From Adiantum capillus-veneris (lineage: Eukaryota > Streptophyta > Polypodiopsida > Polypodiales > Pteridaceae), in assembly GCA_014529385.2 (NCBI GenBank), contig CM043942.1, positions 3,328,501 to 3,392,500 on the forward strand: 64,000 nucleotides of DNA. Reading direction: 5' to 3'. The stretch's first letter is position 1. Each line of letters starts with the position of its first letter. Both the position numbers and the translations under genes were made by a program. A model generated the notes under the pieces. That model saw nothing but the letters and a program-made list of their open reading frames with translations. It searched no databases and was not told where the DNA came from. Shown piece after piece: positions 44,976 through 57,119 of the stretch.

Positions 44976-45996
44976 CTATTTGTTGGGTGGACTTGCATCC
45001 TCCTTAAGTGGCTTTTCTTCTTGAGGTGATACCTTAACCTTCTTGCTTCTTTCCTCATATGCTTTGCGACGTACATTTTGTTGCATAATAGTGCGATCCT
45101 CATATACATTACCTCATCCAACCATTGAGGTAGATCCAACCATTGTCAAGGATGAACTTTCTCTTTACCTCATCATCCATGGTACATACACTAGGTATTT
45201 CTCCCGAGCGAGGGACTCCTTGTTTTCCAACTCGATGTGCACCATAAGCCATGATTCCTAACATGCCAAAGTGTGTAGCAAAAAACTCTTCAATAGCAAC
45301 TGCAAGAGATTGGGGTGTTTCCATGCTTTCCTCCTTGATTCCACGAATGACGATATTCTTTGAGCGTTTTTCTCGTTCGTGCAATTCTTGAGTGTCCACA
45401 TTCTCTACATTCTTTGCTTGGACAACGGCTTGCGTGATAGGAGATGTAGAAACCACATTATCCTTACATATATCAGCCCATGATTTGGATGCATTTCTCA
45501 TCTCACATACATCATGTCGTATTGTATCTGTTGTTTCCTCTTGCAATACATGATCACTCTCAACTTTGCTCAAGCGCTCTTTCAATACATTCATGTCAAC
45601 AAGAGAGCATTTACATTCTTGAACTTCATTCTCAAGATGCATCAAGCGTGTTGTTTGCATTTCAAGAACCTTCTTGAGGTGCTCATTCTCCACAACGAGA
45701 ACTCTTAAAGTACCATTCTCCATTGCAAGTGCGCACAACTCTTCACCTTGTTTGTTGACGGTTTCTTGTAACGAGATCAAGTAAGCCATGATCATTGCTT
45801 CCGTTGTTGTAGATGATGTGGTTGGATTAGCATCCAAATTCCTTGGAGATTTTGCATCATTCTCCATGGCGAGTGTGGCTTTTCCACCCTTGCGAGTTTT
45901 GTCTGATATTGCCTTCAAGTCGGCAACAAAAATGCAAAGTTTTGACAGTTTTTTCAGTTCTGAGATGCTGTTACAGCAAAGCCTTCCATTACACAA
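44976..45996 (-). pseudogene. LINE ORF1: coiled-coil RNA-binding protein, frameshift near C-terminus
   Basis: Open from 45996 to 45109 (295 codons). The middle is a heptad-rich coiled coil (LVVENEHLKKVLEMQTTRLM, LENEVQ, LKERLSKVESD). The C-terminal part resembles the L1 ORF1p RNA-binding domain: SKNIVIRGIKEESMETP, then YGAHRVGKQGV, KRKFILDNGWIYLNG. After a frame break at about 45112 the reading continues in another frame (YEDRTIMQQNVRRKAYEERS) to a TAG at 44978-44976. ORF1p binds LINE RNA as a trimer and acts as a chaperone; that role is known for L1 and inferred here. Confidence 0.82.
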
Positions 45997-46131
45997 AAAA
46001 ATTATGTCTTTACATCAATGTGTAGAGGGCTTCGTGCTCTTCGATTGAGGCTATAGATCACCTAAATCGGAGTTCGGATGAGCAAGTTATGGTCAAAAGA
46101 TTGAACTGCTGTCTACTAGGTCAAAAAACGG

Positions 46132-46135
<4 letters not shown>

Positions 46136-46219
<84 letters not shown>
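46136..46219. repeat. (AG)41 microsatellite at the LINE 5' side
   Basis: About 83 bp of uninterrupted AG, same strand phase as the (GA)n at the LINE's 3' side. Confidence 0.95.
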
Positions 46220-46220
<1 letters not shown>

Positions 46221-46919
46221 TAGGCCATCAAGAAGCGGTGCGAGACAGCGGCAACAAGGAGTACATGCAGAAGCAACAACTTCTTCCTCTCGACACATGT
46301 GAGATTCCCTCAGACAGCAATGCAGGAGGTGAGTAACATGTTGTCTATTGTTATAGAGCTTGTATGTGCATAGGTTGTGTGCCTTGCAACCCCTATGGCT
46401 TGCACACAATGTCGAGCAAGGTCCTTGTAGTTGACATTTTTGGCATCGTTGTTGGGAGCCGCTCTAACCGTACCTTGCATTCTTTGTGTTGAGGCATTAG
46501 GAAAGTTTGGACGTCATTTAGAGGGCCTTTTAGAAAAGAGAGAAAAAAGAGATTTTCCAATGAGAGAAAATCCAACATTACGTAGAAAAATAGACTAATA
46601 TTATCAAAAATATAAAAAAGATGTCACCTACTTATGTAAACTCCATGGATCATTGAAAACAGTCGCCATTTCATCCAATGCAAGTGTCTTTTTTGTGACG
46701 TAGGTGCCACTCATTAAAAATTGCTTTCGTCACATCACTGGAAAAATTAAAATTTAGAAATTTTCATCTAGTGGTAGAATTTGAAGCTTTTGACACCTCC
46801 AAAGCGTATGGAGAGCCCAAAAACCTTAAAAAATAATATCTATATGCCTCATACTGACACTTTGAGAAGGAGAAAAGCCCAAAAACCCATTAAAAAGTGG
46901 CTTTTGCGAATGGTATGCA

Positions 46920-46950
46920 GAGGCCATTCCAAATTTTTTGGAGTGGCCTC
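46920..46950 (+). repeat. hairpin block 1 of the fold-back element
   Basis: GAGGCCATTCCAAA / TTTGGAGTGGCCTC, 14-bp stem with one mismatch and a 3-nt loop. Confidence 0.8.
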
Positions 46951-46970
46951 TACACGTGATTTGCCAAATA

Positions 46971-46989
46971 TATATATATATATATTATA

Positions 46990-47020
<31 letters not shown>

Positions 47021-47257
47021 TACATCATATATATATACATATATATATATTACATTATATATATATACATATATGTGTGTGTGTGTGTGTGTGTGCATAT
47101 ATACATATGTAACATTTTTATTTATATATATGTGTGTGTGTATATTTCCAAGAACGACAGACAGAGGCCATTCCAAAAACATTTGCAGTGGCCTTTGCGC
47201 ACCATTCACCAAAAACCTATATATACATATATGTGTGTGTGTGTGTGTGTGTGTGTT

Positions 47258-47343
<86 letters not shown>
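46971..47343. repeat. (TA)n and (TG)n arrays of the fold-back element
   Basis: Several (TA)n runs, the longest about 80 bp at 47263-47341, and (TG)n runs near 47074-47094 and 47231-47254, arranged between hairpin blocks. Confidence 0.93.
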
Positions 47344-47356
<13 letters not shown>

Positions 47357-47470
47357 TATATTTTTATGCATATATATAAATGTATATGTTTTTGGCAAAC
47401 GGCGCAAAGAGGCTACTAAAAAAAAATCGGATGGCCTCTGCCCGTTGTTCTTTAATTTTTTTGGAGAACC

Positions 47471-47516
47471 GCACATAGAGGCCATTCCAATTTTTTTTGG
47501 AGTAGACTCTATGTGC
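47471..47516 (+). repeat. hairpin block 4 of the fold-back element
   Basis: GCACATAGAGGCCATTCCAA pairs with TTGGAGTAGACTCTATGTGC over 20 bp with three mismatches. Confidence 0.8.
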
Positions 47517-47799
47517 CACTCGCCAAAAACCACTTTTATTGGTTTTTTGGGTTTTTCCAAGTGTTAGAATGAAGCATGTAGATATTTGTGTTTTAGATTT
47601 TTGCACACTCCAAACGCTTTGGAGGTGTTAAAAGATGCATTCCCTAGCACTTTGAAACATCCGAAGTGAAAGTTTTTTAAAGTGCTTCATTGTGCTTCCA
47701 AGTGCTCTATATAGTGCTTGAAAGTGATGATACCTCATAAACCTTCAAGCTTCATGGCTGGTTATGCAATTCTTAATTTTCTTTTGTTTTTTGATTTCT

Positions 47800-48387
47800 A
47801 TAGACAGCAATTCATGATATGGAGAGGATGCTACATGAGGTTAGAAGGTAGGCCTCCTTCATGAAGGAGACCTGCAAATACCTAAAGAGAGAAAGCAGGG
47901 CCCTTTTAGTGCCTATTCTACATTCCAAGTCTACCTCAAGGGCTGAAACTGTTATAATTGGTGGAAATTGTGTGGCTTGTGGACAAGTGATGTCGGCCGT
48001 CATTTTTTTTCTTCCATGTGTCCACAAGTACCATCCCTTATGCTTTTCTGTTGTTTGTGCCACTGAGCCCAAGTGTGTTGTACCAGACTAGCAATGGGAG
48101 ATACCTATGAAAGATGTTGGGCCCTTGGGAATGTTTATGAGGAGCCTATAGGTAAGCTGGCAATTTCATAGAACAAGAATCATGTTACTTTGTTATGTAC
48201 ATTAATTGTGTGCTATGTTTCAGGTGACCCAGTGATTGAAAAGGGATGTGACCTAGGCGCTTCCACATCGTCCACAAATGATATGGATGAGCTCTTTGAC
48301 TTGGACACCATGGTGAGGGAGTACAAGAAATTTGACAGAGAGAAGCTCAAGGAGACACCTTGTCCTTTGAAACCTCTTAGTAACTAG
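47800..48387 (+). pseudogene. host gene fragment with zinc-binding motif and a 72-bp intron
   Basis: An acceptor-like TTTGATTTCTATAG precedes an exon that reads MERMLHEVRR, a TAG, then SFMKETCKYLKRESRALLVP and a RING-like cysteine/histidine segment CVACGQ..LPCVHKYHPLCFSVVC, ending at a TAG at 48089. In another frame an ATG at 48094 (MGDTYERCWALGNVYEEPIG) joins across an intron at 48152-48223 (GTAAGC..TTTCAG) to DPVIEKGCDLGASTSSTNDM and runs to a stop at 48387. The join keeps the frame exactly. I read this as one decayed gene with a frame break between the two parts, function unknown (possible ubiquitin-ligase-like zinc finger). Confidence 0.5.
48152..48223 (+). other. predicted intron, 72 bp
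   Basis: Donor G|GTAAGC after CCTATA and acceptor TATGTTTCAG|GTGACC. Removal restores a continuous 73-codon frame (48094-48151 joined to 48224-48387). Confidence 0.55.
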
Positions 48388-51519
<3,132 letters not shown>

Positions 51520-51943
51520 TTTATCGGCCATGTAGTTTAGGGGGCCTCCACACGGAGGGAGGGTAAATTGTTTTGAGGTACCCCCTCCCTCTTCCACTAG
51601 CTACAACTCAAAGGGGTCTAGTTAGATACCCCCACACAAAGGGGGTTAATCATAAAAGAGATGCTAAATTGGTTGATTTGACTTCCCCACACTCACACAC
51701 ACACATAGTTTCCGGATTGGGATAATTTGTTTGTTTGTTTTTCCACCAATACTTGAGATCTCAATTAGAGAGAAACAAATGGTGTATAATGAAAACGGAT
51801 GCGGCAAGGAAACAACTACAAAGATGGAGCGTTATGAGATTGCTAAGAGTCTCAATATCCACTCTCCAACCAATTTTTGCCCTTTAGAGGTCCCCTCAAG
51901 CTGCATTTAGACCGGCCCATGGCCTCTGGCCCTTGGCTTGACA
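51520..51943 (-). repeat. 3' LTR of the second chromovirus (far end uncertain)
   Basis: Minus strand begins TGTCAAGCCAAGGGCCAGAG directly after the purine tract. The far end could not be fixed because no partner LTR is in the window; 51520 is a guess. Confidence 0.5.
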
Positions 51944-51969
51944 TAACTCCCCCCTTGGAGAAGCATTTT

Positions 51970-53170
51970 TGTCCTTGAAAACAAAAGTGCAAAATTCCTT
52001 CTTGAGAACACTAATGTTTTCCCAAGTGGTACCTTCCTCAAATGTGTCTTTCCACTTGACTAATGCTTGTCAACATACATGATGATGTGTACATAGATCA
52101 TGAAAGTTGAGAATACGCTTAGGATCATGCGGCTAAGTTGGAAGTTCAATGAAAGAACTAAAATATGTTGATCAATAACATTGTCATCCTTCTGTAAGAA
52201 TTTATTTAAATGACTTATAGGGAATACTAGATGAATGTGAGAGTGTGCAAGTAACCAGACTTTGTAGTCCATATCACCAACTCACTTGAGTATCTTAAGA
52301 GGACCACAATACCTCAGAGATAATTTAGGTGTTGGCTTTGTCTTTAAACTTTCTGAATGCTCTAGCACACACAGAAAAACCTCTTCCCCTGACTTGCCGA
52401 TGTTTCTCATTAGCATACTTTTTATACCGATCTTATGCTTGTCAAACATTTGGAAGAGCCAGTCTCAGCATTTCCATGTGGTCTTAGAGGAAATTCTTGA
52501 CCTCCTAAATCTTTTCAGCCACCAACCATGCGTAACTGGTGACCTAGGTTGAAAACCATACATAAGCATGAAAGGACTAACACAAGTTCTCACATGCTTA
52601 GAACTATTGTAAGAAAGCTTGAGAATAGGGAGATAATCATCCCAATCCAACTACTTCTTGCTAATGTATGCTCGTAGCATATACTCTAGCACTTTGTTGA
52701 CACGTTCAATCTAACCATCCATTTTAGGATGATATGTAGTAATGATGTTGAGTTGTGTACCCAATCGTTTAAACACATCTCTCCAAAAATGACTGTTAAA
52801 CTTGGGATCATGATCACTTACAATGTTACTTGGCAGCCCATACAACTTGTGGACATTGTTAACAAATAACTTAGCTAACCCTAAAGTCTTAATTGTGAAC
52901 GTGGTTGCAATAAACCTGCAAAGTTTAGTCAACCGGTCTACGACCACCCATACCAAGTCATGACCTCGTATAATGGTTGGTAAATCCACAATGAAATCCA
53001 CAAAGATAATTTCCTATTTACCATTAGGAATCTCAAAAGGATGCAAGAGACGTCCTCCCTTCAAGTGTTGTGCTTTATTTACTTGACATTTCTGGTAATG
53101 CAAGACATAGTCTTGAACATAGCCGTGTAGACCTGGCAGTAAAATTACTTCCACCTATGTTAGTTTCTTC
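51970..53170 (-). pseudogene. integrase of the second chromovirus
   Basis: MDFIVDLPTIIRGHDLVWVV keeps the first catalytic Asp. SNIVSDHDPKFNSHFW holds the second, and TTYHPKMDG leads to the Glu region, where the frame breaks. Then MDWDDYLPILKLSYNSSKH and FMLMYGFQPRSPV, and a last piece FPISHLNKFLQKDDNVIDQH equivalent to VSRLRKRLHGDDNVIDQQ in the first copy. The chromodomain itself is barely readable. Several stops. Confidence 0.82.
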
Positions 53171-53693
53171 AAGCACTATCTTGCAACAATGTGCACGTGG
53201 ACTACACTTTTGCAAGTGTCTTTCTCATTCTCTTGCTTATCTCGCGGATATTTTTTTTAAAATTTCCGCTTCTACTACCACACACACATTTCACCCAAGC
53301 AGCTGCATCCATGCACTCTTCACATATTCTAGAAGGCTTTATGTAGTGGTGCCAAAAGAGCTCTCTTTTCATGAAAATGTGTTGAACAAGGAGAAAAATA
53401 AAGAAGCTCTTCTTCAAAGTACTCTCACACTAAGCACAACACAAAATGCTAGCTCCACTTGCACCCATAATGCTTTATAATAACAATGCTTCCTAGAAAA
53501 ATGCCAAGAATCTGTTATTTTTCATAAATATTTGCTCTAAAAAATTATAGATATTTTGTTATCAATTAAATTAATCACTCCCACTTGATTAAGATAATTT
53601 AACATTCTTCACAAAATTAGAGAGAGAAAGAGGGGGGAGGGAGAGATGAATGGACGACAAAAAAAAAATCATAACTTAAAGTATACAAAATGT
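53171..53693. other. stretch between integrase and CACTA coding remnant
   Basis: No recognised coding motif. A CACTATCTTG at 53176 could be a CACTA terminal repeat but has no visible partner. Includes a run of A at 53661. Confidence 0.3.
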
Positions 53694-54560
53694 TTATGAA
53701 TCATCTTTCAAAAGATCTCTACAAGAAGCATCATCCAATTCTAAGCACATGGCTCCTAAATCAATAAAGAGAGAAATAGAATTGTCATTTGTGGTTGTGT
53801 TAGCTTCATCATCTTCAAATTTGTCATCCTCCATCTCATCATCATCATGGAAATCATTCTCACTAAGACTTGCGGCGATGGGACTTGAATCAGAGATCTC
53901 TCTCTCCTCTATCTCCCCCTCATCCAAAGTAGTAGGTGGGAGAGGATCGAAGAAGATCTCCACTTCATAGTGGAAAACATGGTTCTCCCCCAAGGTGTTA
54001 CATGAACTACGAACCAAAGTTTTGGTTGGTGGATTGTTGGGATATAGATGACCTATAGAAGAGAAGTTCAAAGTGAGTAGCATTGGTATAATTAATGTTA
54101 CGAGAAAATAAGGGTAAAGAAGGTAGTCATTCACCTTCTCACAATAGCGTGGAAAAAATAAATTGTCATAGCTCTCTATGTGATGAGTACTAGAGTCCAC
54201 CATGTAGAGGCCATTCTCATGCCATCTAGATACATTTGCAAACCACTTGCACTCGAAGATGAAGGTATGAAAGGTTCTAAAATTAACCTTTAGTATCCAT
54301 TCAATAGTCCCACAATACCTGGCTTCATCACCATCTGTGTCAAAGTTGCCCATGATGCCATAGTCCATGGTGATCCGATGCTCATCAATGTGGCGTGTAT
54401 AAAAGTGTCGACCCTTTGACCACATAGAGTTAAAGGAAATGCACTACAAAATAAGAAAATATATTTTATCAATTACAAAGATAAAATCAAGAAAAAACTA
54501 TACAATATGGTTATATGAGTAATCAACCTTTGATATGCAACCTCGTGCATACTCCCATTA
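53694..54560 (-). pseudogene. CACTA transposase C-terminal region (DUF4216-like) with short intron
   Basis: Reads (minus) YARGCISKVDYSYNHI, an intron at 54503-54444 (GTATAG..TTGTAG, 60 bp), then SMWSKGRHFYTRHIDEHR, MDYGIMGNFDTDGDEARYCG, TIEWILKVNFRTFHTFIFEC and KWF. This is the order of the DUF4216 region at the C-terminus of plant En/Spm (TNP2) transposases. A long acidic tail follows (DDDEMEDDKFEDDEANTTT). The exon after the intron is open for 243 codons. TNP2-type transposases cut and move CACTA elements; this fragment lacks the catalytic part. Confidence 0.75.
54444..54503 (-). other. predicted 60-bp intron in the CACTA remnant
   Basis: Minus strand donor ATT|GTATAGTT and acceptor TTATTTTGTAG|TGC. 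Removing it joins NHI to CISFNSMWSK in frame. Confidence 0.6.
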
Positions 54561-54893
54561 TTTGTCAGTGATGTCTTCTCCGCGTGCTTTTGCTTTGGTC
54601 ATTCTCTCATGATTCCATTCGGCACTAATGAGATCTGGGAAACATGCAATGTGTTTAGGCACTGGGGGTGCTCTCCTGCCTCCATGCGCTTGCTTCCATG
54701 CTTCCCTCTCTTGCAAATGCCTTGCCTTTTCCATTGTCCACAAGTCCACCCACTTGGTCATAACCTTTGCATTGAGGATACAAAAGGTATTGACCACTCG
54801 GCATAGATCCATATCCATGTTAAATAATTTTCCCTTTCCACTTGGCAAGTGTGAATTCATCCTTGCAAAACAAATGCCTCTTGCACGATCCAC
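54558..54893 (-). pseudogene. CACTA-associated coding remnant upstream of DUF4216
   Basis: 112 codons: MDMDLCRVVNTFCILNAKVM, WVDLWTMEKARHLQEREAWK, VPKHIACFPDLISAEWNHER, ending at a TAA just before the exon with YARGCISKVD. It lies where TNP2 transposases have the region linking DUF4218 and DUF4216. Polar, no membrane segment. The stop and missing upstream part make it non-functional. Confidence 0.55.
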
Positions 54894-55719
54894 CCTTCAG
54901 CCATGCATGCCTCTGGCTGGGACCGTAGCCACACAAAAGAGTCTTTAAAAACCTCTCGAAAAAGAACTACACCCCTCGTGCATGCATTACTCCACATAGA
55001 TCGATCTCCTCAACCACGTGAATCAAGAGGTGTATTTGGCTATGAGAATCGATAGAGGAAGTGTATCCTCAATGGCACACATGGTTTCCACTGCAAGTGT
55101 TTGAGCAGCAAGATGGCATCTATTTGAATTTTCTTGGAGCTTACAAATCTACGATAAAACACATAAGAGTACACTAAGTTCTAGTTGAGAGTACCGTGTA
55201 CATAGAAAAGGCCTTGTGGTGTACCTTACTAAATCTCCACCCGAGTTTGAAAATAGCTTCCCTGAATTTCTTGTCCCGGCATATACACATATTCACCGGA
55301 AAAATGAACTACAATGTCAAAATAATAAGCGAGAAAGTGAGAGAAATTCATACACACAAATCAATTTCTAGAGAAAATGAGGGAGAGGGACAGAATAGAG
55401 AGATAGAGTTACCTGTAGCATCTTGTGTCAATCATGGGTCTTAAACCCATACAATTGAACACTTTCACCTTTCTTTGCTTTTGTGAAAGCTCCTTCTAGT
55501 GACCTCATGTATCATGTTGGTGTACAAATAGACGCAATGGTACCCTTCACTTGATCTAGATCTTCTTTGACTAGCATCCATGGTGCTTTAGGAAGCACAA
55601 TCTTCCCATTGGGGGCTCAACATGGAGTGGCAAAGGTGGGGAGACGTTTCAAGACCCTCAAATCCTCCCTTGCCCCTAATGAGTCCTTTTTACCAATAAT
55701 GTGGTCCATACGGTGTTAG
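54894..55719. other. CACTA remnant interior without readable motif
   Basis: Continues between two transposase pieces in the same orientation and is likely decayed transposase. No individual domain could be read. Confidence 0.3.
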
Positions 55720-56155
55720 CTACATTCTTGAATATGTGCAATATGGAAGTCTTAAAAATATGGAATACCTTGACATACCTTTTGGTGGAGTAGTCGGGGC
55801 CGGATCAGTGTTGTAGTGCTCATCCGAAATAGTTTCCCAATATACCATCGTACGCTTTAGATACGTCTTCCCATTTGCTAAAGCCTCATATTTTCTATGA
55901 CCTTGGGATAAGAAATGATGGTTGTTTGGATAGATTACCTTGCACAGGGAATCTAGCCTCTCTGTCACCAAAATAATGGCCCACAAGAAGGGCAGGCATT
56001 GTGGCCCAATGTGGACAACCCTGCACATATATCATATCGTTAGAGAGAAGCTTCAAACTACAAATGGTAACTAGAGAGGAGAATGAAAATAGCATACTAC
56101 AAATCTCTCCAAGCCTAAGATAGTTGTGCATAGTCCACATAAGTATTCCCCTCAC
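55720..56155 (-). pseudogene. CACTA transposase core fragment (Transposase_21-like)
   Basis: Minus strand MRGILMWTMHNYLRLGEICS matches the RGVLLWTINDFPAYG-type block of En/Spm TNP2 transposases. After a frame change, KVIYPNNHHFLSQGHRKYEA and ANGKTYLKRT match the following block (KVCYMGHRRFLP.. type). It begins precisely where the chromovirus protease reading stops, after RLHSM. Heavily decayed. Confidence 0.6.
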
Positions 56156-56800
56156 ATACTATGTAACCTCTCTTGACTAAGGGCCACATATGCCCGGTCA
56201 CTAATCATCACTATCATGTAATGGTGGTGGGAACTCAAAGTCTGGGGTAACTTGAGCCATTTAACTAACTTATTAGTTAATGTAATTATACAAAGCACCA
56301 TCTTCCACCAAGATTCATACCTTTTTACCTTAGATAGACCCATGCATACGCATGAACTCATGTGGACCAAGGTCGACTGCTACATTGAAGCTGTGATATA
56401 GCACTCGTGCATCGGTTTGGTGTGTGTTACCTCCACATTAGAGAAACAAGAGGAGGACTCAAGAGACAGTTGTTGCACCATGTGTACTTCTTTCTCCTTA
56501 CTTTGGGCAATAGATTTTTCCTTGAGACAATCCTTTTTGTCATGTCCACTCCCTAAACATGTAAACCATATTTTTTTCTTTTTAGCTTTCTCAAACTCTT
56601 CACTAGACAAGACCCCTAGACCCCTTGATCTTCTTGGATGCCTGAAATGCAGCTACTATAAACTTTCTTCTATTTTGCTCATGTTGTGTGTGTGCATTCG
56701 CATGTGCAGTGTCAAGACAATGAGTGTGTTATGTGATGCTTTTTCATCGGGATCGTCATGTATATTCGTCTTGGGGTCCTGGGTTTTGACATGGCTTGAT
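56156..56800 (-). pseudogene. gag C-terminus and protease start of the second chromovirus
   Basis: Gag: VKTQDPKTNIHDDPDEKASH near 56800-56720 (first copy: AQDPKTLEEAIVKEHIHDDP). Zinc knuckle WFTCLGSGHDKKDC, again without its first cysteine. Then KEKEVHMVQQLSLESSS. Protease: KLVKWLKLPQTLSSHHHYMI (first copy GLVKKLKLPQTLSTHCYKVA). It ends at the CACTA junction. Confidence 0.8.
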
Positions 56801-57035
56801 GGGAGCACACCTAGTTTGTAGGAGCAAGGACATGGATGTCCAATTCGCCATGACTCCGACTGCTTTGCCCTGGTAGTTTTGAAGAGCTTGGGGGAGGGGG
56901 CATCGTGGGCACCCTCCCCTACTTCAAGATTTTGAATTTCAATCCTACGGTTAATCTTGGATTTCTCAACTAAGCCTTCCAACATGAAGGCACCAATGAC
57001 TTTTAGCTATGGTGCTATCGATCGGCTCTACAGTG
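56801..57035. other. junction stretch
   Basis: No clear match to the first chromovirus gag or to the long-LTR gypsy. An open frame on the minus strand across it has no recognisable motif. Confidence 0.3.
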
Positions 57036-57119
57036 TCATAAAATCTAATATCGAACCAACCCAAATGATTTTCTCATATTAGAATGATCATTTAATGTGG
57101 GAGAATAAACGGGAACGAG
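57036..57119 (+). other. 3' internal end and polypurine tract of a long-LTR gypsy
   Basis: GTGTCATAAAATCTAATATC to ATGTGGGAGAATAAACGGGA is the same as the sequence next to the 3' LTR of the minus element (31723-31815, inverted). It shows that an element once extended to the left of this LTR. Confidence 0.8.

Larger units (their letters stand above)
41549..46135 (-). mobile_element. two-ORF LINE, nearly intact, minus strand
   Basis: About 4.6 kb: short 5' region, ORF1 (coiled coil plus RNA-binding domain), ORF2 (endonuclease, RT, zinc motif), a 3' UTR of about 50 bp and no poly-A. Instead the 3' side ends in tetranucleotide and dinucleotide repeats. Both ends border (GA)n tracts. It has one nonsense codon in ORF2 and one frame break near the end of ORF1. 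It is a different lineage from the poly-A L1 copies at 11-20 kb: ORF2 ends in a single C-x2-C-x8-H-x4-C motif and its RT reads YADDVVLL. Confidence 0.9.
46783..47645. mobile_element. fold-back element with nested hairpins and (TA)n/(TG)n arrays
   Basis: The left arm (46785-46920: ACACCTCCAAAGCG, ATCTATATGCCTCA, AAAAGCCCAAAAACCCATTA) is the diverged inverse of the right arm (47520-47630, read on the minus strand: ACACCTCCAAAGCG, ATCTACATGCTTCA, AACCCAAAAAACCAATAAAA). Between them lie four blocks with the core AGAGGCCATTCC, at least two of them hairpins in their own right, separated by (TA)n and (TG)n tracts (46971-47343). No coding content; ORFs across it are repeat artefacts. It looks like a non-autonomous fold-back DNA element; exact termini and target duplication were not resolved. 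Confidence 0.7.
51520..56800 (-). mobile_element. second chromovirus, minus strand, with its centre replaced by CACTA sequence
   Basis: Related to the nested chromovirus at 3221-9264. Reading leftward: gag end and zinc knuckle (about 56800-56380), start of protease (to 56156), then an abrupt change to CACTA transposase (56155-53694), then integrase (about 53170-52465), chromodomain-region remnant (52272-51970), a purine tract (CCAAGGGGGGAGTTA, minus strand) and an LTR starting TGTCAAGCC at 51943. RT and RNase H are absent. The left LTR end is not resolved and the right LTR is missing. Confidence 0.8.

Noticed and set aside
46781-47567. ORFs rich in Tyr-Ile and Cys-Val
   Set aside because: Products of (TA)n and (TG)n arrays inside the fold-back element.
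54440-54450. CACTACAAAAT as a CACTA terminal repeat
   Set aside because: It coincides with the predicted intron acceptor region inside the transposase reading and has no inverted partner.
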